A stretch of DNA of 64,000 nt, taken from contig NZ_CP063400.1 in the NCBI RefSeq assembly GCF_021729865.1, positions 3,906,001-3,970,000 on the forward strand, written 5' to 3'. The translations under genes and the position numbers were made by a program. The DNA comes from Hydrogenophaga sp. SL48 (GTDB lineage: Bacteria; Pseudomonadota; Gammaproteobacteria; Burkholderiales; Burkholderiaceae_C). This document shows, in pieces, positions 35,413-44,241 of this stretch (positions within the stretch are counted from its first letter, which is position 1; the number at the start of each line of letters is the position of its first letter). Below the pieces are notes generated by a model, which was given only the letters and a program-made list of their open reading frames with translations, ran no database searches and was not told the origin of the DNA.

Positions 35413-37044
35413 TCAGGCGCGGCGCGGGGGGAAGTCCTGTCTGATCATATCCACCGCCTTCTCCGCCATCATGATCACCGGCGCATTGGTGTTGCCGCCG
35501 ACCACGCTGGGCATCACCGAGGCATCGACCACCCGCAACCCCTGCACGCCGTGCACCCGCAGGCGGGCATCGACCACCGCCATCGCATCGGCGCCCATGC
35601 GGCAGGTGCCCACCGGGTGGTAGATGGTGTCGGCGTGGTTGCGCACGAACTTCTCGATCTGCGCATCGCTCTGCGCGCCCGCCGAGGCTTTTGATTCCCG
35701 GCCGCCGTGGCGCGCCAGCGCCGGCTGCTGCAGCAACTGCCGCATCACCTTGAAGCCGCGCACCAGCCGCGCGACGTCGTCCGGGTCCTTCAGGAACGCC
35801 GGGTCGATCAGCGGCATCACCTGCGGGTCGGCGCTCGCCAGGCGCAGCGTGCCCCGGCTCTTCGGGCGCAGCAGGCACACATGGCACGAATAGCCGTGGC
35901 CCAGCACCGTCTTGCGCCCATGGTCCACCAGCTTGCCGACCACGAAGTGCAACTGCAGGTCGGGAATGGCCTCTTCCGGCGCGCTCTTGATGAAGCCCCC
36001 CGCCTCGGCGAAGTTGCTGGTCAGCATGCCGCTGCGGTGGCGCCGCCATTCAAAGATGCCCTTGAGCATGTTCAGCACGCCAGCCGGTGAAATGCCGAAG
36101 AGGTCGGTGACCTTGGGCGCGTTCACCACCATCACCACATCGGGATGGTCGTGCAGGTTCTCGCCCACGCCGGGCAGGTCGAGCACCACCGGAATGCCGT
36201 GCCCGCGCACATGCGCTGCAGGACCGATGCCCGAGAGCATGAGCAGCTGCGGTGAACCGAAGGCCCCCGCGCTCAGCAGCACCTCGCCACCGGGTGTGAG
36301 CTTCAAGGCGTGCGACGCGCCTCGACCGCCATCGGCCCGGTATTCGACGCCCACCGCGCGCAGCTGCCCATTCACCGTTTCGGTGAGCACCCGAGTGGTC
36401 AGCGCGCCCGTGATCACCTGCAGGTTGGGTCGGCCCAGGTGGGGCGTGAGGTAGGCCTTGGCGGCACTGAAGCGTTCACCGTTCTTGTGCGTGACCTGGT
36501 AGACGCCCACGCCCTCCTGCTCCGGGCCGTTGAAGTCGGTGTTGAGCCGGTGACCCGCCTGCTGACCGGCCTCGACGAACGACGGCAGGAACGGGTTGGG
36601 CGAACGCAGGTCCATCACGTTGAGCGGGCCGCCCTGGCCGTGCAGCGCGTCCGCGCCGCGTTCGTTGTGTTCGGCGCGTTTGAAGTACGGCAGCACGTCG
36701 GCGAACGACCAGCCTGGGTTGCCTTCGGCCGCCCAGCCGTCGTAGTCCTGCGCATGGCCACGCGCGTAGATCATCGCGTTGATCGAGCTGGAGCCGCCGA
36801 GCACCTTGCCACGCGGCTGGTAACCCCGGCGCCCGTTCAGGCCGGGTTGCGGCGTGGTGCTGTAGCCCCAGCCGTTGAGCTCGTACTTGGCCATCACGGC
36901 CAGGCCGCCCGGGCAGTGGATCAGCACGCTCTGGTCCGCCGGGCCGGCTTCGAGCAGGGCCACGCGCACGGCCGGGTCTTCGCTCAGGCGCCCTGCGAGC
37001 ACGCTGCCGGCCGATCCGCCGCCGACGATGATGAAATCAAACAT
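35413..37044 (-). CDS. GMC-family FAD alcohol/choline dehydrogenase
   Basis: This 543-residue FAD-dependent oxidoreductase of the glucose-methanol-choline family has an N-terminal nucleotide-binding fold [22 protein letters not shown], followed by the GMC signatures [20 protein letters not shown] and [23 protein letters not shown]. The C-terminal active-site region is HPVGTCRMG and [25 protein letters not shown]. Close types are choline dehydrogenase BetA and the aliphatic alcohol dehydrogenase AlkJ. With fatty alcohol chemistry encoded nearby, an aliphatic alcohol substrate is plausible but not shown. The start at 37044 has GGAG upstream. It is divergent from hbd. Confidence 0.92.
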   Translation of the reverse strand: MFDFIIVGGGSAGSVLAGRLSEDPAVRVALLEAGPADQSVLIHCPGGLAVMAKYELNGWGYSTTPQPGLNGRRGYQPRGKVLGGSSSINAMIYARGHAQDYDGWAAEGNPGWSFADVLPYFKRAEHNERGADALHGQGGPLNVMDLRSPNPFLPSFVEAGQQAGHRLNTDFNGPEQEGVGVYQVTHKNGERFSAAKAYLTPHLGRPNLQVITGALTTRVLTETVNGQLRAVGVEYRADGGRGASHALKLTPGGEVLLSAGAFGSPQLLMLSGIGPAAHVRGHGIPVVLDLPGVGENLHDHPDVVMVVNAPKVTDLFGISPAGVLNMLKGIFEWRRHRSGMLTSNFAEAGGFIKSAPEEAIPDLQLHFVVGKLVDHGRKTVLGHGYSCHVCLLRPKSRGTLRLASADPQVMPLIDPAFLKDPDDVARLVRGFKVMRQLLQQPALARHGGRESKASAGAQSDAQIEKFVRNHADTIYHPVGTCRMGADAMAVVDARLRVHGVQGLRVVDASVMPSVVGGNTNAPVIMMAEKAVDMIRQDFPPRRA

Positions 37045-37274
37045 GGGGTCTCCGTTGTGTGGCACGGGCATCGATTCCCCGTGAAAAGCGCACCGCTGTC
37101 GTGCCCCGGCACGGTGTGGCGCGACAATCTGCGGGCAAGTTAGCACGGCCCCGGGGCGCGCCGGTAGGTGCGCCAGCCTAGGAAAGACGCCTGCGGGACG
37201 GCCCTCTGCGCCCGCCTGGACGCCACCCCGGACAATGTATTTTTCGCAACGAACCACACAGGAGTGAACCTTTC

Positions 37275-38126
37275 ATGAGCAGCATTCAAACCGTCGGCAT
37301 CATCGGCTCGGGCACCATGGGCAACGGCATCGCCCAGGCCTGCGCCACCAGTGGCCTGCGCGTGGTCATGGTCGACATCGCGCAGGCCGCGGTCGACAAA
37401 GGCCTGGCCACCGTCGCCGGCAGCCTGGACCGCCTGATCAAGAAAGAGAAGATCACCGCCGCCGACAAGGACAAGGCCCTGGCGCTCATCACCGGCAGCA
37501 CGAACTACGACGACCTCAAGGGCGCGCAGCTCGTCATCGAAGCCGCGACCGAAAACGAGGGCCTGAAGGTCAAGATCCTGCAGCAGCTCGACGGCCTGCT
37601 GGCGCCCGAGGTGATCGTGGCCACCAACACCAGCTCGATCAGCATCACCAAGCTGGCCGCCGCCACGCAGCGCCCCGACCGCTTCATTGGCATGCACTTC
37701 TTCAACCCCGTGCCCATGATGGCGCTGGTGGAGATCATCCGCGGCCTGCAGACCAGCGACGCCACGCACGATGCCGTGAAGGCGATGGCCGAAGCGCTGG
37801 GCAAGACGCCGATCACGGTGAAGAACGCGCCCGGCTTCGTGGTCAACCGCATCCTCGTGCCCATGATCAACGAGGCCTTCTTCGTGCTGGCCGAAGGTCT
37901 GGCCACGCCGGAAGACATCGACGCCGGCATGAAGCTCGGCTGCAACCAGCCCATCGGCCCGCTGGCGCTGGCCGACATGATCGGCCTGGACGTGTGCCTG
38001 GCGGTGATGAACGTCTACATGGCCGAGTACAACGACAGCAAGTACCGCCCTGCGCCGCTGCTGAAGGAAATGGTGGCCGCTGGCTGGCTCGGCCGCAAGA
38101 CGGGCAAGGGTGTGTACACGTACTGA
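37275..38126 (+). CDS. 3-hydroxybutyryl-CoA dehydrogenase
   Basis: The enzyme interconverts 3-hydroxybutyryl-CoA and acetoacetyl-CoA with NAD(P) in short-chain fatty acid and PHB-related metabolism. The 283-residue protein has the Rossmann motif VGIIGSGTMGNGIAQACA, the catalytic region FIGMHFFNPVPMMALVEII (H-F-F-N-P-V), NAPGFVVNRILVPMINEA, and ends LGRKTGKGVYTY as usual. CAGGAG precedes the start. It is a single gene followed by a strong terminator. The symbol could be hbd or paaH; the context does not decide. Confidence 0.95.
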   Translation: MSSIQTVGIIGSGTMGNGIAQACATSGLRVVMVDIAQAAVDKGLATVAGSLDRLIKKEKITAADKDKALALITGSTNYDDLKGAQLVIEAATENEGLKVKILQQLDGLLAPEVIVATNTSSISITKLAAATQRPDRFIGMHFFNPVPMMALVEIIRGLQTSDATHDAVKAMAEALGKTPITVKNAPGFVVNRILVPMINEAFFVLAEGLATPEDIDAGMKLGCNQPIGPLALADMIGLDVCLAVMNVYMAEYNDSKYRPAPLLKEMVAAGWLGRKTGKGVYTY

Positions 38127-38149
38127 CCCCAACACCGCGGTTCATCGGG

Positions 38150-38172
38150 AGCCCGCTTCGGCGGGCTTTTTG
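38150..38172 (+). terminator. Rho-independent terminator after the 3-hydroxybutyryl-CoA dehydrogenase gene
   Basis: A 7-bp stem AGCCCGC/GCGGGCT with the stable TTCG tetraloop is followed by a T-run. It starts 24 bp after the stop. Confidence 0.92.
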
Positions 38173-38173
38173 T

Positions 38174-38187
38174 TTGCGCAAGATCAA
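38174..38187. promoter_or_regulatory. Possible FNR/Anr-type half site
   Basis: TTGCGCAAGATCAA fits TTGAT-N4-ATCAA in the right half completely and in three of five bases on the left. It lies 55 bp upstream of the hemerythrin start. Oxygen-sensing control of a hemerythrin gene would make sense, but the site is weak. Confidence 0.35.
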
Positions 38188-38241
38188 AATGCCGCGGCAC
38201 CGCATCCTCAGAATGAACCCTTCGATTCACCGGAGTTCATC

Positions 38242-38781
38242 ATGAGTGCCGCCCCTGTCTCCCTCGCCGTCTTCGAGTTCCTTGACAGCACCCATCAGGA
38301 CATCCAGAGCCAGATCAAGCTGCTGCATGCGCTGGTGGACGCCATCGAGTTCTCAGGCCTGAATCAGGCCAACCGCGCCCAGGCGCGCCGCGTACTCGAC
38401 TATTTCAATGGCGAGGCCCGCCAGCATCACCTGGACGAAGAGAAACACATCTTCCCCGCGCTGCTGGCCAGCCAGAACCCCGAGGTCGTGCAGGCCACCG
38501 AACACCTGATCCAGGACCATGGCTGGCTGGAGGAAAACTGGATCCAGATCGCGCCTTCGCTCGAAGCCGCCACCGGCGGCAACCTGTGGTTCGACACCAT
38601 GGAGCTGCGCCACGCGCTGGAGGTGTTCGAAGCGCTGTACCTCGACCACATCATTCTGGAGGAGTCCATCGCCTACCCGGAAGCGAAGAAGCGCCTGATC
38701 GGCACCGACACCCTGGGCATGGGTCGCGAGATGGCCAAGCGCCGTGCGTTGCAGCGCGACGAGGTGCGCGCCAAGGCGTAG
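38242..38781 (+). CDS. Hemerythrin domain protein
   Basis: This 179-residue predicted four-helix di-iron protein has ligand residues in STHQDIQ, QHHLDEEKHIFPALL (H-x3-E-x2-H), HLIQDHGWLEENW and LYLDHIILEESIAYP. Such proteins bind O2 or protect iron-sulfur clusters and respond to nitric oxide or oxygen. It is a single gene with GGAG upstream of 38242, behind the terminator of the previous gene and a possible FNR-like site. It has no signal peptide, so it is cytoplasmic. Confidence 0.9.
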   Translation: MSAAPVSLAVFEFLDSTHQDIQSQIKLLHALVDAIEFSGLNQANRAQARRVLDYFNGEARQHHLDEEKHIFPALLASQNPEVVQATEHLIQDHGWLEENWIQIAPSLEAATGGNLWFDTMELRHALEVFEALYLDHIILEESIAYPEAKKRLIGTDTLGMGREMAKRRALQRDEVRAKA

Positions 38782-38796
38782 CCCCTGCGCCCTCGC

Positions 38797-39747
38797 CTAT
38801 CGGGAAGACCCATGTCCCATGCCGGCGAGATGGGGTGAGCGCTCGGCAGGGCCCCAGCGCAACGGCAAGCCGCCCTGCACGCGCAGGGCGTTTGTGACCT
38901 CCAACCGCAGCAAGCGCTGCGCGCCCTCGAAGGCCGCGAGCTCGGCGCCGTCCCACACCACGCTGGCACGCGCGGTGAGGTAGAGCCGGTCGCCGCGATC
39001 AAAGTCCATGAACAGCAGGCCCGCCAGCGGATGCACCGCGAGGTTGCCCAGCGTGTTGAAGAACTGGTTGCCCACGAAGTCGGGCACGGTGAGGCGCTCG
39101 CCCTCGACCTTCACGAAACCCGGCGCGCCGCCTCGGTGCGACACGTCCACCCCGTGGCTCGGCTCGCGCGCCACGGCCGCATCGGGGTGCGCGGTGGCAA
39201 TGAAAAAGGTGTCGGCCGCGCGGATCAGTTTGCGCGAGGCCTCGTCCAGCCCTGGGCCCTGGTGAGCCACCTGGCCCGCAGGCGCGTCGGGTGTCCACAC
39301 CGGCTCGCGCGCCTGGATGTACTTCGGGCAGTTGCCAAAGCTCTGCCCCACCTCGACCTCGAAGCCGTTTTCCCCCAAGTGCGCCCTGCCGTTCAGGCGG
39401 TTGCGCCGCCGCGTGTGCGGCTGGATGCCGAGCAGGCCGAGCGCCGCGCCTTCCCACAGCGTGTGCTGCAGCGGGTCGTGCGGCAGCGCCTGTGCGCGAA
39501 CGTGCAGGTGCCGGGGGTCGGGCGAACGCATGAAGCCCGGTGCGCCCGCGAGCACGCTGGCCCAGGGCTGGCCCTCGGCGTCCACGCTGCCCACCACCAC
39601 AAAGGGCAAGAGGCCGAAGAATTCGCGGTGCTGGTCGGGCATGTGGTCGCGCATCACGCGCGGACCGATCTGCGCCAGCTGCGCCTGCACACCGGCTCGT
39701 GCCTGCAGGGCCTGCTCACCAGCGTGGAAGGCAGCAATGCCGGTCAT
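38797..39747 (-). CDS. Pyridoxamine 5'-phosphate oxidase-family flavoprotein
   Basis: The 316-residue protein contains a split-barrel FMN-binding domain twice in degenerate form: FFGLLPFVVVGSVDAEGQPWASVLAG near residue 45, and ADTFFIATAHPD...GGAPGFVKVEGERLTVPDFVGNQFFNTLGNL near 180. It belongs to the long PNPOx-like group often fused or paired with glutathione and redox enzymes. Its start overlaps the stop of the GST gene in an ATGA, so the two are translationally coupled. Substrate is unknown. Confidence 0.85.
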   Translation of the reverse strand: MTGIAAFHAGEQALQARAGVQAQLAQIGPRVMRDHMPDQHREFFGLLPFVVVGSVDAEGQPWASVLAGAPGFMRSPDPRHLHVRAQALPHDPLQHTLWEGAALGLLGIQPHTRRRNRLNGRAHLGENGFEVEVGQSFGNCPKYIQAREPVWTPDAPAGQVAHQGPGLDEASRKLIRAADTFFIATAHPDAAVAREPSHGVDVSHRGGAPGFVKVEGERLTVPDFVGNQFFNTLGNLAVHPLAGLLFMDFDRGDRLYLTARASVVWDGAELAAFEGAQRLLRLEVTNALRVQGGLPLRWGPAERSPHLAGMGHGSSR

Positions 39748-40376
39748 GACGCCAACCCCACCGGCGACTTGAGCATGGGCACGAACCCCGGCAACGCCTC
39801 GATGCGCGCCAGCCAGGCGCGAATGGCGGGATAGGGCTGCAGCGACACCAGGCCCTCGGGCGCGCGCGCCACATAGGCGTAGTGCGCCAGGTCGGCCAGC
39901 GTGGCGCGCTCACCCACCAGAAACGGCGTGCGGTGGAGCTCCGCCTCCATCAAGCCGAGCAGTGCCTCGGCCCGCACGATCGCGTCTTTCGGGTCGGTCG
40001 GCAGCTTGAAGAGCTGCACCACACGGGCGGCCGCCGGCCCGAAGGCCAGCGGGCCGGCGGCCAGCGAGAGCCAGCGCTGCACGCGCGCCGCACCCACCGG
40101 GTCGCGCGGCAACCACTGGCCTGGCGCGTGGCGGGCTTCCAGGTAGACCAGGATCGCGTTCGAGTCGGCCAGCGTCAGCTCGCCATCGCACAGCACCGGG
40201 ATCTGACCCAGCGGGTTCATCGCGAGGAAGTCGGGGGCCTTGTGCTGCTTCTGCGCGAGGTCCACATCGATGCTCTCGAACGGCAGGCCGAGCAGCGAGA
40301 GGAACAATTCAACGCGGTGGCAGTGGCCCGAGACGGGGTTGCGGTAGAGCCTGAGGGTGGGGAGGGTGGGTTTCAT
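39744..40376 (-). CDS. Glutathione S-transferase
   Basis: The 210-residue soluble GST has an N-terminal thioredoxin fold (LRLYRNPVSGHCHRVELFLSLLGLPFE, then NPLGQIPVLCDGELTLADSNAILVYLEAR with the glutathione-binding P and D-S). An all-helical C-terminal domain follows (FLVGERATLADLAHYAYV). It is likely the first gene of a two-gene unit with the PNPOx-like gene, and is divergent from a LysR regulator whose partner is glutathione reductase, so the four genes look like one glutathione-linked stress locus. Confidence 0.93.
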   Translation of the reverse strand: MKPTLPTLRLYRNPVSGHCHRVELFLSLLGLPFESIDVDLAQKQHKAPDFLAMNPLGQIPVLCDGELTLADSNAILVYLEARHAPGQWLPRDPVGAARVQRWLSLAAGPLAFGPAAARVVQLFKLPTDPKDAIVRAEALLGLMEAELHRTPFLVGERATLADLAHYAYVARAPEGLVSLQPYPAIRAWLARIEALPGFVPMLKSPVGLAS

Positions 40377-40477
40377 GACGGTTCCTGGGTGATGAGGCCG
40401 CCATCTTGTTTGCTGCGGCCAGTTTCACAAATACCCTTTCCTACACATCACTGCTCCGAAAATCGGTTTAATGCCGC

Positions 40478-41383
40478 ATGGACAAGTTCCGCGCCATGGA
40501 CACCTTTGTGCAGATCGCCGACGCCGGCAGCCTCACCGCGGCGGCCTGGGCCATGGGCACGTCCTTGCCCTCGGTGGTGCGCCTGCTCGCGACCTACGAG
40601 GCCGATCTGGGCGTGCGCCTGTTCAACCGCACCACGCGCCGCATCTCGCTCACCGAAGAGGGCCGCCGCCACCTGGAGAGCTGCCGCCAGCTGCTGGCCG
40701 CAGTGAACGACGCCGAGGCCGATCTGAAAAACGACGCCGCCGAACCCACCGGCCACCTCACCATCACCGCGCCGGTGCTGTTCGGCCAGATGCACGTGGC
40801 GCCCATCGTGACGCGCTTTGCGCAGCAGTACCGCCAGATGCGCTGCCGCGTGACGCTGCTGGACCGGGTGGTGAACCTGCTGGAGGAAGGCATCGATGTG
40901 GGCATCCGCATCGGCCACCTGCAGGACTCCAGCCTGGTGGCGCTGCCGCTGGGCGAGATGCGGCGCGTGGTGGTGGCCAGCCCGGTGTTTCTGCGCGAGC
41001 ACGGCCGGCCGGCGCATCCGAACGACCTGCTCGCGGCCAACTGTGTGCGGGTCATCGACCACACGCCCACCTGGGGAGGCTTTCGCGACGGAAGCAAAAC
41101 GCTCAAACTCAGCGTCAGCGGCAACCTCGAGTTCAATCACATCGCGCCCGCCGTGCAGGCCTGCGCCGCGGGCGCGGGTTTCGGCCAGTTTCTCTGGTAC
41201 CAGGTGGCACCGCTGCTGAACACTGGAGAATTGCACACCGTGCTGGAAAGCTTTGAGGACAAGCCCCGACCGATCCATGTGGTCTACCCCCACGCCCGCC
41301 TGTTGCCCGCGCGCACGCGGGCCTTCATCGATTTCATCCGCCTGGAACTCAAGGGCTTCGAGCCCGGGAACACACACACATGA
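40478..41383 (+). CDS. LysR-type transcriptional regulator
   Basis: The 301-residue LysR protein has an N-terminal winged helix (MDTFVQIADAGSLTAAAWAMGTSLPSVVRLLATYEADLGVRLFNRTTRRISLTEEG) and a two-lobe effector domain (VNLLEEGIDVGIRIGHLQDSSLVALPLGE). LysR proteins usually control the divergent gene, here the GST/PNPOx pair, across a gap of about 100 bp. Its stop overlaps the start of glutathione reductase (ATGA), so regulator and reductase are co-translated. The ligand is unknown. Confidence 0.93.
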   Translation: MDKFRAMDTFVQIADAGSLTAAAWAMGTSLPSVVRLLATYEADLGVRLFNRTTRRISLTEEGRRHLESCRQLLAAVNDAEADLKNDAAEPTGHLTITAPVLFGQMHVAPIVTRFAQQYRQMRCRVTLLDRVVNLLEEGIDVGIRIGHLQDSSLVALPLGEMRRVVVASPVFLREHGRPAHPNDLLAANCVRVIDHTPTWGGFRDGSKTLKLSVSGNLEFNHIAPAVQACAAGAGFGQFLWYQVAPLLNTGELHTVLESFEDKPRPIHVVYPHARLLPARTRAFIDFIRLELKGFEPGNTHT

Positions 41384-42792
41384 CCTCTCCAACTTTTGAC
41401 TTTGACCTGTTCGTGATCGGTGGCGGCAGTGGCGGCGTGCGCGCGGCCCGCATGGCCGCGCAGCGCGGCGCGCGCGTGGCGCTGGCCGAGACGCTGGGGC
41501 AGGACGGCCTCGGCGGCACCTGCGTCAACGTGGGCTGCATCCCGAAAAAGCTGTACAGCTACGCCGCGCATTACGCCGACGCCTTCCACGAGTCGGCCGG
41601 ATTCGGCTGGGAGCTGGAGAGCGCACCACGCCTGAACTGGGCCACGCTCAAGGCCAACCGCGCCACCGAGATCAGCCGTCTCAACGGCGTCTATGGCAAC
41701 CTGCTGCGCGGCTCGGGCGTGAGCGTGTTCGACGGCTTCGCGCGCATCCAGGGTGAGCACAGCGTGGGCCTGGCCACCATCAACGCCGATGGCAGCCCTG
41801 GCCACCAGAACTTCACGGCGAAACACATCCTGATCGCCACTGGCGGCACGCCGCACGTGCCGCACTTCGTGGGCCGTGAACACGTCATCACCTCCAACGA
41901 GATCTTCGATCTGGAGCCCTTCCCCCAGCGCCTGCTGGTGGTGGGCGGTGGTTACATCGCCTGCGAATTCGCCTCCATCTTCAACGGCCTGGGCTCGAAG
42001 GTGACCCAGCTCTACCGTGGCGAGCAGGTGCTGCGCGGCTTCGACGACGAGGTGCGCCACTTCGTCGCGGCCGAGATGAGCAAGTCGGGCGTGGACCTGC
42101 GACTCAACGCCGACGTGGTGGACATCCGCCAGACCGCCGATGGACTGCGCGTGGAGTGCGAAGGCGGCGGCGTGGTGCTGGCCGACGCCGTGCTCTACGC
42201 CACCGGCCGCAAGCCCAACGTGACCGGCCTGGGGCTCGACACGGTGGGCGTGGCCCAGGGTGCACAGGGCGAGGTGATCGTGAGCGACACCTACCAGACC
42301 AACGTGCCCAGCATCTACGCCGTGGGCGATGTGACCAACCGCGTGCAGCTCACGCCGGTGGCACTGGGCGAGGCGATGGTGGTGGTGGACCAGCTGTTCG
42401 GCCCGGCCGCCGGCAAACCGGCGCGCGCCATGAGCTACGACTTCGTCCCCACCGCCGTGTTCACGCACCCCAACATCGGCACCGTGGGTTTCAGCGAAGC
42501 GCAGGCGCGCGAGAAGTTTGGCCACATCACCGTCTTCCGCAGCGAGTTCAAGGCGCTGAAACACACGCTCTCGGGCAGCAGCGAGCGCACGCTCATGAAG
42601 CTGGTGGTGGACACCGCGAGCGACCGGGTGGTGGGTCTGCACATGGTGGGCTCGGAAGCCGGCGAGATCGTGCAGGGCTTTGCCGTGGCCATGAAGGCCG
42701 GTGCGACCAAGGCCGTGTTCGACAGCACCATCGGCATCCACCCGACCGCTGCCGAAGAGTTCGTGACCATGCGCGAACCCGTCAGGGTATAG
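41380..42792 (+). CDS. gor: Glutathione-disulfide reductase
   Basis: This 470-residue FAD/NADPH flavoenzyme reduces oxidised glutathione. The FAD site is FVIGGGSGGVRAARMAA, the redox disulfide GGTCVNVGCIPKKLY, the NADPH site VVGGGYIACEFASIFNGLGSKVT, the second FAD site YAVGDVTNRVQLTPVA, and the C-terminal catalytic HPTAAEEFVTMREP. Length and order match GorA. The start overlaps the LysR gene by four bases. A GSSG reductase beside a GST suggests the locus handles electrophile or oxidative stress. Confidence 0.95.
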   Translation: MTSPTFDFDLFVIGGGSGGVRAARMAAQRGARVALAETLGQDGLGGTCVNVGCIPKKLYSYAAHYADAFHESAGFGWELESAPRLNWATLKANRATEISRLNGVYGNLLRGSGVSVFDGFARIQGEHSVGLATINADGSPGHQNFTAKHILIATGGTPHVPHFVGREHVITSNEIFDLEPFPQRLLVVGGGYIACEFASIFNGLGSKVTQLYRGEQVLRGFDDEVRHFVAAEMSKSGVDLRLNADVVDIRQTADGLRVECEGGGVVLADAVLYATGRKPNVTGLGLDTVGVAQGAQGEVIVSDTYQTNVPSIYAVGDVTNRVQLTPVALGEAMVVVDQLFGPAAGKPARAMSYDFVPTAVFTHPNIGTVGFSEAQAREKFGHITVFRSEFKALKHTLSGSSERTLMKLVVDTASDRVVGLHMVGSEAGEIVQGFAVAMKAGATKAVFDSTIGIHPTAAEEFVTMREPVRV

Positions 42793-42931
42793 CCCCCACA
42801 CTCCGCCGCTGCGCGGGTCGTTGCCCCAAGACCCGGGAGGGGCCCGGTCTTTGCCGGGCCCGGGGGCTGATCCACCTTGGGGCGGCCCTGCGGTGGATCG
42901 CTCCGTCCCCGCACTCCGCCGCTGCGCTGGC
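42793..42931 (+). repeat. Degenerate C-rich intergenic repeat, copy 8
   Basis: After the glutathione reductase stop come CCGCCGCTGCGCGG, then an unusual GGGCCCGG/CCGGGCCC hairpin (GGCCCGGTC...GCCGGGCC), and a second CGCCGCTGCGC tract against the stop of the membrane protein gene. It resembles the C-rich family only in parts and may be two decayed copies. Confidence 0.5.
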
Positions 42932-44197
42932 CTATCCGCGAGCCATCCAGTACACCCCCGCCACGCACAGCGCCGTGTGGGCCCACAGCCCCGGCGCCAG
43001 GGCCAGCAGGTAGCGCCAGCCGCCGGTGATGCCGGCGGTCACGCTCTTGCTGCCCGCGTGCACCGACACCGCCAGCATCACCGCCCAGACCGCCGCACCA
43101 CCCGCCTGGGGCGGGCCGGAGGCCAGCACCGCCGCCAGCGAGGCGTGCAGGTCGGCCAGCGCCGCCAGCGTGGCCCCGAGCAGCAGGCCCATCGAACCCA
43201 GCCACAGCTCCATGGCGTGCACGGCCACCTGAATGCCGCTCAGCAGCGCCGCCACACCCGCCGCACCCCACAGGCTGAACATGCGGTCTTCGTCGGGTTC
43301 CCGCGGCGCCTCGGCCGGGTCCACCGGTGCCCCGCGCACCATCCACCCGCCCCACAACAAGGCCAGTGCGCCGGCGGCCAGGGCCGGCGCCCAGAGCCAC
43401 GCCAGCCAGGCCGGCTGCACGGCCGCCGCCACCAGCAGCAGCTGCACCTGGGTCGACACGCACGACAGCAGGCCACCACCGGCCAGCAGCCGCACGTCCG
43501 ACGGCCGCTCGCGCACCGCCAGCCCCAGCGTGGCGATGGTGGCCGTGCTCGACACGAAACCCGAGGCCAGCGCCGACAGGGCCACCGCGTGGCGCGCCTG
43601 CAGCAGGCGGCGGCTCAGGTGCGCGAGCGCCTGCACCCCGAGCAGCAAAGCCAGCAACTGCACGATCACATGGGGGTTGAGCACCTTGTCCCACAGCGGC
43701 CGGTCGGGCACCAGCGGCAGCGCCATCAGCACCAGCGCCGCCAGCACGATGCCGTCGCGCACCTCGCCGGCGGTGAGCCACTGCCGGGCAAACCGGTGCA
43801 GCCGATCACGCCCGGCCAGCAACGCCGTCAACCCCACCGCCAGCGCCGCGGCCAGCGGCAGGCTCTGCGCACAGAGCACCCCGATCAGGTAGGTCAGCAG
43901 CAGGGCGATCTCGGTGGTGGCGCCGGGGTCGCCGGAGCGGTCGCGCCAGTAGGCCACCAGGGCCAGTGCCGCCACCAGCAGCGCGCCCGTCACCACCAGG
44001 CCGGACAGCTGCGTCAGCGCCGCGGCCGCGCCCACCACGCTGGCCAGCGCGAAGGTGCGCAAGCCGGCAAAACGGCGGCCCGGGCCCTCACCCTTGCGCC
44101 GCTCGCGCTCGATGCCCACCAGCAGGCCACAGCCCAGGGCCACGGCGAGCACGGCGGCGGCGGGGCCAGAGGCAACAAGGGGTTCAGGCAACAGCAT
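42932..44197 (-). CDS. MgtC/SapB-DUF4010 family membrane protein
   Basis: This 421-residue polytopic inner membrane protein has about twelve hydrophobic segments. The N-terminal part (VLAVALGCGLLVGIERERRKGEGPGRRFAGLRTFALASVVGA) is the MgtC/SapB signature, and the C-terminal half matches DUF4010 (ALSALASGFVSSTATIATLGLAVRERP; VHAGSKSVTAGITGGWRY). Function of this fused class is not established; MgtC proteins are linked to magnesium limitation and acid survival. It stands alone, converging on glutathione reductase. Confidence 0.88.
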   Translation of the reverse strand: MLLPEPLVASGPAAAVLAVALGCGLLVGIERERRKGEGPGRRFAGLRTFALASVVGAAAALTQLSGLVVTGALLVAALALVAYWRDRSGDPGATTEIALLLTYLIGVLCAQSLPLAAALAVGLTALLAGRDRLHRFARQWLTAGEVRDGIVLAALVLMALPLVPDRPLWDKVLNPHVIVQLLALLLGVQALAHLSRRLLQARHAVALSALASGFVSSTATIATLGLAVRERPSDVRLLAGGGLLSCVSTQVQLLLVAAAVQPAWLAWLWAPALAAGALALLWGGWMVRGAPVDPAEAPREPDEDRMFSLWGAAGVAALLSGIQVAVHAMELWLGSMGLLLGATLAALADLHASLAAVLASGPPQAGGAAVWAVMLAVSVHAGSKSVTAGITGGWRYLLALAPGLWAHTALCVAGVYWMARG

Positions 44198-44241
44198 CGG
44201 GGGAGCTCATCAGCGGCCCCACTGTACGCCCCCGCTGTGCC

